DNA of 5,988 nucleotides. Source: Magnetovibrio sp. (GTDB lineage Bacteria; Pseudomonadota; Alphaproteobacteria; Rhodospirillales; Magnetovibrionaceae). The stretch lies in the NCBI GenBank assembly GCA_016763895.1, contig JAESSV010000010.1, forward strand, positions 1 to 5,988, read 5' to 3'. Positions 1-4,930 of this stretch are shown piece after piece. The notes beneath the pieces were generated by a model. That model made no database searches, had not been told where the DNA came from, and was given only the letters and a program-made list of their open reading frames with translations. A program made the translations under genes and the position numbers. Positions within the stretch are counted from its first letter, which is position 1, and each line of letters opens with the position of its first letter.

Positions 1-1
1 G

Positions 2-502
2 GTGGTGCAAAACCAAGACAACCGCGAACACGATTTATTGGATTCAGACGACTATTACCAATTTGAAGGCGGTATGACGGCTGCTGTTCGAGAATTATCG
101 GGCCATCAACCCGCCACATGGCACATGGACCATTCCCGCGTAGAAGCCCCCAAAGCGCGCACCCTGGAAGATGAAATTGGCCGCGTGGTTCGGGCCAGAG
201 TCGTCAACCCAAAATGGATCAAAGGCGTCATGCGTCATGGCTACAAAGGGGCATTTGAAATGGCCGCGACCATTGATTATATGGTGTCGTTTGCGGCCAC
301 CGCACACTGCGTCAAAGACCACCATTTTGATGCCGTGTTCCAAGCGTACCTCGACGACCAAGAGGTTTTGGATTTTCTCAAAAACAACAACCCAGATGCC
401 TTAAAAGACATGGTGTCGAGGCTTTTAGAAGCCCAAGATCGCAACTTGTGGACGTCACGGATGAATTCAACCCGGTCTATTTTGGAAAGTCTTCTTGTTT
501 AA
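2..502 (+). CDS. cobN: Cobaltochelatase subunit CobN, C-terminal end (partial)
   Basis: This is the last 166 codons or so of CobN, the large subunit of the aerobic, ATP-dependent cobaltochelatase. With CobS and CobT it inserts cobalt into hydrogenobyrinic acid a,c-diamide in the cytoplasm during cobalamin synthesis. The family's C-terminal signatures are visible: NREHDLLDSDDYYQFEGG near the start, then RTLEDEIGRVVRARVVNPKWI, and GVMRHGYKGAFEMAATIDY in the middle. The final stretch resembles the family ending, with NNPDALKDMVSRLLEAQDRNLW. CobN proteins usually exceed 1,000 residues, so only about an eighth is present and the GTG at the left edge is not the real start. The frame is open to the edge. 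It converges on ptsI and their stop codons overlap. BchH and ChlH are related but lack this exact C-terminal pattern, so CobN is preferred. Confidence 0.93.
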   Translation: MVQNQDNREHDLLDSDDYYQFEGGMTAAVRELSGHQPATWHMDHSRVEAPKARTLEDEIGRVVRARVVNPKWIKGVMRHGYKGAFEMAATIDYMVSFAATAHCVKDHHFDAVFQAYLDDQEVLDFLKNNNPDALKDMVSRLLEAQDRNLWTSRMNSTRSILESLLV

Positions 503-942
503 ACAGGGCCGTTAAAATCATCTAACAACATGGCAATGCGGCCCGTGTCGGTTTGGGACATGATGAAATTTGCGCGGTCTTGGGCGGCGGACAGTTCGAT
601 TTCGCGAACCCGTTGTTTGACCGACCCCAGACTGTGCGCGCTCATGGACAATTCCCGGATGCCAAGCCCCAACAGCAAAGCCGTAAAGCGTGGATTGCCC
701 GCAATTTCACCGCACAGCGAAATGGGAATGCGATTGCGCAGGGCGGCATCGGCGGTGCCTTGAATCAAACGCAACACAGCCGGGTGCAACGGATTGTAAA
801 GCCCCGCCACCTGATCATCGGTCCGGTCCACAGCAATCGTGTACATGGTGAGGTCGTTTGAGCCCACGGCAAAAAAATCAGATACCGCAGCCAAGGCATC
901 GGCGGTGAGCGCCGCACTTGGAATTTCGATCATCACACCCAC
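499..942 (-). CDS. ptsI: Enzyme I of the PTS, C-terminal fragment (downstream of frameshift)
   Basis: This frame encodes the C-terminal part of PEP-protein phosphotransferase (enzyme I): the end of the PEP-binding TIM barrel and the dimerisation region. GVMIEIPSAALTAD, DFFAVGSNDLTMYTIAVDR and SLCGEIAG match conserved EI blocks. The last holds the catalytic Cys (residue 77 of this fragment, about 516 of the repaired protein, corresponding to Cys502 of E. coli EI). The fragment opens at a GTG (942-940), but that codon is internal in the family, as the conserved PVGVMIE block runs across it. It has no N-terminal half, so it is not a gene in its own right. It is the rest of the frame at 933-2258, displaced by one base. 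The stop codon (TAA, 501-499) overlaps the cobN stop on the other strand. Confidence 0.9.
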   Translation of the reverse strand: MGVMIEIPSAALTADALAAVSDFFAVGSNDLTMYTIAVDRTDDQVAGLYNPLHPAVLRLIQGTADAALRNRIPISLCGEIAGNPRFTALLLGLGIRELSMSAHSLGSVKQRVREIELSAAQDRANFIMSQTDTGRIAMLLDDFNGPV

Positions 943-2258
943 CGGGGCATGGGATCAGCAATGGCAATGTTTTCGCGGGTCAGCCGTTCCGCCACGGTTT
1001 TGATAATCGCACGGGTGCGCTTAACCTCGAGGGTGGACGACACCATGGGCAACAAAATACGCACCGGCCCAAAAGCCCCGGCGCGCAATATGGCGGCGAT
1101 TTGTGCCTCTAAAAGCTCGGGTTTTTTCAACGACAATCGAATGCCGCGCAGCCCCAAAGCGCTTTGGGCACTTTCACCGATGTCCCGGGTGATGGATTCG
1201 GCCAGTTTTTCGCCCCCAATGTCTAAGGTGCGCACCGTTGTGGTGCGTCCTTCCATGGCTTTGACGATGTCCCGCAACATGATGAATTGTTCATCTTCCG
1301 AAGGAAGCGTGTCTCGGTTCATAAACATAAATTCAGACCGCAACAACCCGATTGAGCTGGCTCCGGAACTCAACACGCCCGGCATTTCAATGGGCAATTC
1401 AACGTTGCAACCCAACTGAATATCGATGTTATCGCGGGTGATGGACGGTTGGCGGCGCAAACGAGACAGCCGCTTTAAGGACTTTTTGCGTTCCACTTGC
1501 CGCGTTTCAAAAGCCGCTAAAGTCGCCGGTTTTGGATTCAGAATAATGCGCCCTTGGCTGCCATCGATGATGACGGTGTCCCCAGAACGGGCTTGTTGCA
1601 ACAACCCCTGGGCACCCAACACGGCGGGCAATCCCAAGGCACAGGCCATGATTGCGGTATGGCCTTGGGCTCCGCCCTGCACGGCCCCAAACGCCAAGAC
1701 CTTTTTGGGGTCCAGTTGCGCCGCATCGGCCGGGGTCATTTCTTCGGAAATGATGATGGATCCCTTGGGCACGGTGTTCAACGGTTTTACATGCGTCTTC
1801 ATCAACGCACGAATGATGCGATCGGCGACTTCCCGGATATCGTCCATGCGCGCGGCAATATAAGAATCATCTAACGCCGCAAAGCCCGCCTGAATATCAT
1901 TAATTTCCGCTTGAACGGCGGATTCAGCATTGATTCGGTCATCCTGGATGCGGCGAAACGCACCCCGCACCAAACGCGAATTGCCCAACATTTGTTCATA
2001 GGCTTCCAGCAAGAAAGCAATTTCTTCGGCAGCCGCATCCGGAATAGCCTTGGCCTTGACTTTCATCTTGCTGATTTGCTTTTGGGCCGTTTGCAAGGCC
2101 TTTTCAAGACGCTCGGTTTCACCCTTGATTTCGTTTTTTCTCAAAGCATATTCGGGCACCGCAATTGCGCCCGATTCCCGGACATGAATGATGCCGATCG
2201 CAATGCCGGGCGATACCCCCAGACCCTTTATGATGGTTTCGCTTGAGGCCAAAACCAT
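933..2258 (-). CDS. ptsI: Enzyme I of the PTS (PEP-protein phosphotransferase), N-terminal and central part, frameshifted
   Basis: Enzyme I autophosphorylates from PEP and passes the phosphate to HPr. Numbering from the ATG at 2258, the order is: a short N-terminal strand region (GLGVSPGIAIG), the helical HPr-binding domain, the phosphohistidine domain with GGAQGHTAIMA (catalytic His200) and DTVIIDGSQGRIILNP, then the PEP-binding barrel with GLLRSEFMFMNR and VRTLDIGGEK. No N-terminal GAF domain is present, so this is EI rather than PtsP (EI-Ntr). The frame runs off its course after ADPMP and stops at TGA 935-933. The missing C-terminal part continues one frame over at 942-499. Adding one C restores a protein of about 586 residues (E. 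coli EI has 575). ATG 2258 is chosen because GAGGA lies 8 bases upstream and it sits one base after the ptsH stop. A TTG at 2276 would add six residues. Confidence 0.92.
   Translation of the reverse strand: MVLASSETIIKGLGVSPGIAIGIIHVRESGAIAVPEYALRKNEIKGETERLEKALQTAQKQISKMKVKAKAIPDAAAEEIAFLLEAYEQMLGNSRLVRGAFRRIQDDRINAESAVQAEINDIQAGFAALDDSYIAARMDDIREVADRIIRALMKTHVKPLNTVPKGSIIISEEMTPADAAQLDPKKVLAFGAVQGGAQGHTAIMACALGLPAVLGAQGLLQQARSGDTVIIDGSQGRIILNPKPATLAAFETRQVERKKSLKRLSRLRRQPSITRDNIDIQLGCNVELPIEMPGVLSSGASSIGLLRSEFMFMNRDTLPSEDEQFIMLRDIVKAMEGRTTTVRTLDIGGEKLAESITRDIGESAQSALGLRGIRLSLKKPELLEAQIAAILRAGAFGPVRILLPMVSSTLEVKRTRAIIKTVAERLTRENIAIADPMPRWV
943..948 (-). other. Apparent one-base deletion in a C4 run that breaks ptsI
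   Basis: On the minus strand the text around the break reads ATG CCC CGG TGG GTG TGA in the upstream frame. Inserting one C into the CCCC run (944-947) gives ATG CCC CCG GTG GGT GTG ATG, that is M-P-P-V-G-V-M, which joins straight into the conserved MIEIPSA block with no residues missing or repeated. The mismatch is at a short homopolymer, the classic place for a sequencing undercall, although a true mutation cannot be excluded. A programmed -1 shift would also reach the right frame, but the local bases do not form a canonical X-XXY-YYZ slippery heptamer. Confidence 0.8.
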
Positions 2259-2259
2259 G

Positions 2260-2547
2260 TCAGCAGTCCTCGCCAAATTTATCTGCGATCAAGGCTTCGA
2301 CGGCATCAAGGGCCGCCTGGGCTTCGTCCCCCTGGATTTCAACATTGATGGTCGAGCCAATGCCCGCCGCCAACATCATCAAGCCCATGATCGAACCACC
2401 GTCTACGGCTTGACCATCCTTGGCCACCGTGATGATGGCCTTGAATTTCCCCGCCAATTTGACAAACTTCGCCGCTGCACGCGCGTGCAGACCGCGTTGA
2501 TTGCAAATGGTTAGGCTCCGCTCTAGAATTTCGCCGCTAGAGCTCAT
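2260..2547 (-). CDS. ptsH: Phosphocarrier protein HPr
   Basis: This 95-residue cytoplasmic protein carries phosphate from enzyme I to EIIA proteins. Both regulatory sites are visible: His21 in RGLHARAAAKFV (the EI-dependent site, His15 in E. coli) and Ser52 in DGGSIMGLMMLAA, the site recognised by HPr kinase/phosphorylase. A complete SIMGLMML motif together with hprK in the same operon implies that Ser phosphorylation is used. The C-terminal helix (EAQAALDAVEALIADKFGE) is typical. The length is slightly above the usual 85-90 because of a short N-terminal extension, MSSSGEI. The start overlaps the EIIA stop as ATGA (2547-2544), with AGGA 6 bases upstream. The stop (2262-2260) is one base from the ptsI ATG. 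The first codons contain an inverted repeat, listed separately. Confidence 0.97.
   Translation of the reverse strand: MSSSGEILERSLTICNQRGLHARAAAKFVKLAGKFKAIITVAKDGQAVDGGSIMGLMMLAAGIGSTINVEIQGDEAQAALDAVEALIADKFGEDC
2267..2271 (-). promoter_or_regulatory. Ribosome binding site of ptsI (decides the start)
   Basis: GAGGA lies inside the 3' end of ptsH, 8 bases before the ATG at 2258. This spacing supports the ATG as the ptsI start over the upstream TTG at 2276, and it suggests translational coupling with ptsH. Confidence 0.65.
2520..2543 (-). repeat. Perfect 7-bp inverted repeat in the first codons of ptsH
   Basis: On the minus strand GCTCTAG (2543-2537) and CTAGAGC (2526-2520) are exact reverse complements around a 10-base loop. 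In the mRNA this could form a hairpin beginning two bases after the ptsH start codon, inside the ribosome footprint. It has no U tract, so it is not a terminator. An effect on HPr translation is inference. Confidence 0.5.
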
Positions 2548-2951
2548 TGGGCATCCTGGTTGAGCAGTTCAGAGGCAATGTTGATGTATTTTCGGCCAGC
2601 GTCTTTGGCTTGATTTGCGGCCCCGCCAAGATCGTCCGAGCTGCGCACGCTGGCGAGTTTGATCAACATGGGCAAGTTGACCCCCGCAATCACTTCAACA
2701 TTGGCTTTTTCGATGACGCTGATGGCCAAATTGGACGGCGTGCCGCCAAACATATCGGTCAGCAATATGACTCCGCCACCGTCATCAATCTTGGCAATAC
2801 TGTCCAATATTTGCTTGCGGCGCTCTTCCATATCATCATCGGGTCCGATGCAAATGGAACCGACGCCGTCTTGAGGCCCGACCACATGTTCCATGGCCGA
2901 AATCAATTCATCAGCCAAACGACCGTGCGTAACCAGAACGATGCCAATCAT
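2544..2951 (-). CDS. PTS EIIA component, mannose/sorbose family (EIIA-Man)
   Basis: This 135-residue protein matches the EIIA-Man fold. It starts MIGIVLVTHG, with the phosphate-accepting His9 following the first beta strand. It has the conserved VILLTDMFGGTPSNLA block (residues 61-76) and GVNLPMLIKLASVR (95-108). HPr-His-P is the expected donor. No EIIB, IIC or IID genes are visible and the other neighbours are regulatory, so a signalling role rather than sugar uptake is the more likely job in this cluster, as in other alphaproteobacteria. Annotation pipelines may call it manX, ptsM or 'PTS fructose IIA'. No symbol is assigned because these names are used inconsistently. The gene overlaps rapZ upstream and ptsH downstream, both as ATGA, so its translation is probably coupled to both. 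Confidence 0.95.
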   Translation of the reverse strand: MIGIVLVTHGRLADELISAMEHVVGPQDGVGSICIGPDDDMEERRKQILDSIAKIDDGGGVILLTDMFGGTPSNLAISVIEKANVEVIAGVNLPMLIKLASVRSSDDLGGAANQAKDAGRKYINIASELLNQDAQ

Positions 2952-3898
2952 AGTGAGTTTCCGTTCTCTTGTGCACGCCCCGTAGCGGACGTGCGAGGTT
3001 CAACCGTTTGTATGTCCAAGTCACGATGGACAAGACGAACGTTAGTCATACTGTGTTCTAACCATGCAGACAATGTTTCTGCAACAAAAACAGATCGATG
3101 TTTTCCGCCGGTACATCCAACCGCCAGTGTTAAGTATGACTTACCTTCGTGTTCATAGCGAGGCACCAACGGTTTTAAGAGTTCCGTCACGTTGTGGATA
3201 AAATCATCAAACAGGTCATCTTTTTGAATGAATTCTTGAACACCAAGGTCGCAGCCGTTCAAAGCCCGCAAGTCCGGGTCATAGTGAGGATTGCGCAAAA
3301 AGCGCACATCGAACACCAAATCGGCATCTCGGGGAATGCCGTGGCGATAGGAAAAAGATTTCACAAACACGGCCATGGATTTTGGGGTTTTATCTTGGTC
3401 AAACGTGTGTGCCAAAAACCCCTTGGCGTCATAAGGGGTGCGCCCGGTGGTGTCTAAATAATAATCCACAAAATCCACCAACGGGGAAACCAGATCCCGT
3501 TCCCGTGTGATGCCGTCTAATATCGGGCGGTCATGGGCCAAGGGATGACGGTGACGGGTTTCGGTATAGCGGCGCAACAATTCTTCATCATCACAATCCA
3601 CGAACAGAACCTGACTGCGAAGGTTGGTGCGTTTGCGCAATGTGTGGATGCGTTCAATCAAGGCATTGGCATCAAAATCACGGGTGCGAATGTCTATGCC
3701 AATGGCCAACGGAGGCGCGTTACCGTCTTCGGTTGGATTCACAACGTTGCCCAACAATGACAGCGGAATGTTGTCCAAGGCTTCAAAACCCAAATCTTCA
3801 AACGCCTTTAAAACGGTGGTTTTGCCGGCCCCGGACATACCCGTAACCACCACCATCAAGCGTTTTTTATCGGAATTGTTGGGAGCCGTTGCGTTCAT
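2948..3898 (-). CDS. rapZ: RapZ (YvcJ/YhbJ) family nucleotide-binding protein, RNase adaptor
   Basis: This 316-residue P-loop protein has its Walker A at residues 20-27 (GMSGAGKT). LDNIP follows at 41-45 and a hydrophobic strand ending in Asp (QVLFVD, 96-101) is the likely Walker B. The family block SFSYRHGIPRDADLVFDVRFLRNPHY spans about 181-206 and the C-terminal GCTGGKHRSV is at 261-270. In E. coli, RapZ binds the small RNA GlmZ, guides RNase E and senses glucosamine-6-phosphate. Its target in alphaproteobacteria is not established, so the name describes family rather than proven function. The family is usually near 285-300 residues. The surplus is a polar N-terminal lead of about 12 residues and a low-complexity tail after HRDLDI. 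The ATG follows the hprK stop directly (TAA-ATG), with AGAGG 5 bases upstream. Confidence 0.95.
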   Translation of the reverse strand: MNATAPNNSDKKRLMVVVTGMSGAGKTTVLKAFEDLGFEALDNIPLSLLGNVVNPTEDGNAPPLAIGIDIRTRDFDANALIERIHTLRKRTNLRSQVLFVDCDDEELLRRYTETRHRHPLAHDRPILDGITRERDLVSPLVDFVDYYLDTTGRTPYDAKGFLAHTFDQDKTPKSMAVFVKSFSYRHGIPRDADLVFDVRFLRNPHYDPDLRALNGCDLGVQEFIQKDDLFDDFIHNVTELLKPLVPRYEHEGKSYLTLAVGCTGGKHRSVFVAETLSAWLEHSMTNVRLVHRDLDIQTVEPRTSATGRAQENGNSL

Positions 3899-4411
3899 TT
3901 AGGCCTCTAGACTGTAAAATAAAGACTGAGCTTGGGCCTTTAATGCCAAACGTATGATGGCCGGAGCCGAAGCCTGTAGAGCTTGAAGGCTATACCGCGG
4001 CACGTCAAGACCTTCAAAGCTTTGCCTTGAAAGCGCGGGCAACCGCTCAGGAATGTCCATAGACCCCAGGGAGCCCAGCGAGCCCAGGGAGTCCAGCGAG
4101 CCCAAGGAGCCCAGGGAGCCCAGAGGCCCAACAGATAAAAGATCAAAAACAGCCACAACCGGCGATTGGTCCAAGTGGTCGACCTTGATGAGGCCCAAGC
4201 CCCGCACTTCAATCAGGCCTTTAAGCGTTTTTGGGGGCCGGGCGTACAACACTCCGTCATGGGCGTAAAGTTCCGTGTAGTCATCCGCAACCAACTGCCA
4301 GCCTTGATCCATCAGGCGCACGGCAAGATCAGACTTGCCCGTGGCGGACTTGCCCCGCAACAACACGGCCTGTCCTTCAAAAGCAACACATGTGGCATGA
4401 ATTCGTTCCAT
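3899..4411 (-). CDS. hprK: HPr kinase/phosphorylase, short alphaproteobacterial form with a Leu-Gly-Ser repeat insert
   Basis: HprK phosphorylates HPr on Ser with ATP and can reverse the reaction. Only the C-terminal catalytic domain is present, as is normal in alphaproteobacteria. Numbered from GTG 4417, features are HATCVAFEG (7-15), the P-loop GKSATGKS (22-29), VADD (43-46) and the HprK signature LIEVRGLGLI (68-77). The domain is usually about 145-150 residues. Here 170-172 are found because residues 98-119 are a tandem run of about seven Leu-Gly-Ser units, placed between the VAVFDLL strand and the conserved ERLP segment. The P-loop has Ala where the common GxSGxGKS form has Gly. The start may be ATG 4411 (chosen, just before the conserved IHAT) or GTG 4417. 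Neither has a strong Shine-Dalgarno. The stop abuts the rapZ ATG. Confidence 0.93.
   Translation of the reverse strand: MERIHATCVAFEGQAVLLRGKSATGKSDLAVRLMDQGWQLVADDYTELYAHDGVLYARPPKTLKGLIEVRGLGLIKVDHLDQSPVVAVFDLLSVGPLGSLGSLGSLDSLGSLGSLGSMDIPERLPALSRQSFEGLDVPRYSLQALQASAPAIIRLALKAQAQSLFYSLEA
4061..4132 (-). repeat. 9-bp tandem repeat inside hprK, about seven units plus one degenerate
   Basis: Units of nine bases run in register from 4061 to 4123. On the plus strand they are variants of GGAGCCCAG, with CGAGCCCAG, GGAGTCCAG, CGAGCCCAA and AGACCCCAG, and a decayed eighth copy at 4124-4132. Copies 2-5 alternate between a leading GG and a leading CG, which gives an 18-base higher-order period. Read on the coding strand each unit encodes Leu-Gly-Ser (one is Leu-Asp-Ser). 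Because a unit is exactly three codons, copy gain or loss keeps hprK in frame. Confidence 0.93.
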
Positions 4412-4458
4412 GCCCACAAAGTGAAACGAGCCAGCGGTTGAGTCAATACAATTGGCGC

Positions 4459-4821
4459 TTATGAAAGCGATTCTTGAACCACAGCGCTGAGCTGTTCAAC
4501 CGTAAACGGCTTGGCCAAAGACCAACTGTTGCGAATGGAATCAATGACTTTTAAGAGGTCCATCGAAGAGCTTTTCAGCCCGCCGGATATGGCGATGATT
4601 GGTATTTTAGCATTTTGGGCGCGAATTTCGCGAATCACCTCGAACCCATTTTTATCGGGCATGATGATATCGGTGATGAGCAAATCAAATTTTTGCGTTT
4701 TAAAAAGGTCCAGTCCTTGAGCGCCATCGCCCACAGAAACCACCTCATGTTCAGGTCCCAAGCATTCCACCACAAACTGCAAATTGGTCGGGTTATCGTC
4801 AATGACCAAAATTTTTGCCAT
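4459..4821 (-). CDS. Stand-alone response regulator receiver domain (CheY-like)
   Basis: This 120-residue protein consists of a single receiver domain with no output domain. The acidic pocket is Asp8-Asp9 (VIDDN), the phospho-accepting Asp is Asp51 in LLITDIIMPDKNGFEVI, the switch Ser is Ser79 (IIAISGG) and the conserved Lys is Lys104 (SLAKPF). All residues needed for phosphorylation are present, so it should be functional as a phosphorelay intermediate or as a protein that works by binding a partner. GAGGA lies 9 bases before the ATG, a good ribosome site. It is placed between chvG and hprK, which normally follow one another directly. Its kinase is unknown. ChvG is the nearest candidate by position only, since ChvI is the normal ChvG partner. 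There is a 94-base gap upstream with a plausible promoter and about 40 bases before hprK. Confidence 0.93.
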   Translation of the reverse strand: MAKILVIDDNPTNLQFVVECLGPEHEVVSVGDGAQGLDLFKTQKFDLLITDIIMPDKNGFEVIREIRAQNAKIPIIAISGGLKSSSMDLLKVIDSIRNSWSLAKPFTVEQLSAVVQESLS

Positions 4822-4900
4822 GGTTTCAGGTCCTCAAAGCTATTGATAAAGAAACTCGGCTCGTCTTGTGGACCCGAAATACGAGTATTACTTATACAAC

Positions 4901-4930
4901 ATTATATCGAATAGCCTAGCTTGAAGGCAA
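4901..4930 (-). promoter_or_regulatory. Candidate sigma-70 type promoter for the receiver gene and PTS operon
   Basis: On the minus strand a perfect TATAAT (4906-4901) lies 18 bases after TTGCCT (4930-4925), which matches TTGACA at four of six positions. The -35 falls in the last codons of chvG and the -10 just past its stop, about 80 bases before the receiver ATG. A start site near 4893-4896 would give a leader of about 70-75 bases. This is a motif match only. Confidence 0.45.

Noticed and set aside
418..436. Hairpin GGCTT-TTAG-AAGCC in cobN as a terminator for the minus-strand operon
   Set aside because: It is a five-pair stem with no U tract on either strand.
933..950. Programmed -1 frameshifting in ptsI
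   Set aside because: A -1 shift would reach the right frame, but the site (ATGCCCCGG) is not a canonical slippery heptamer, and I know of no enzyme I made this way. A base error or mutation is simpler.
1426..1863. Long plus-strand open frame opposite ptsI
   Set aside because: It lies entirely within the conserved enzyme I coding region on the minus strand, shows no domain of its own, and resembles a composition shadow.
2547..3158. Plus-strand open frame of about 200 codons opposite the EIIA gene and the rapZ 3' end
   Set aside because: The minus strand here encodes two well-recognised proteins, and the plus-strand translation matches nothing I know.
4053..4268. Plus-strand open frame with Glu-Pro-Arg/Ser-Glu-Pro repeats
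   Set aside because: It is the complementary reading of the 9-bp repeat in hprK. hprK has clear family motifs on the other strand, and this frame has no recognisable domain.
4418..4450. TTGACT on the minus strand upstream of hprK as a -35 element
   Set aside because: At 17 bases spacing the -10 would be CACTTT, a poor match, and no better hexamer is nearby. hprK is more likely read from the receiver gene's transcript.
4855..4877. Possible terminator after chvG: stem TCGG-GTC/GAC-CCGA with a 3-base bulge followed by GTTTCTTT on the minus strand
   Set aside because: The stem is only seven pairs with a bulge, the T stretch is interrupted, and it lies downstream of the candidate promoter. Too weak to call a terminator.
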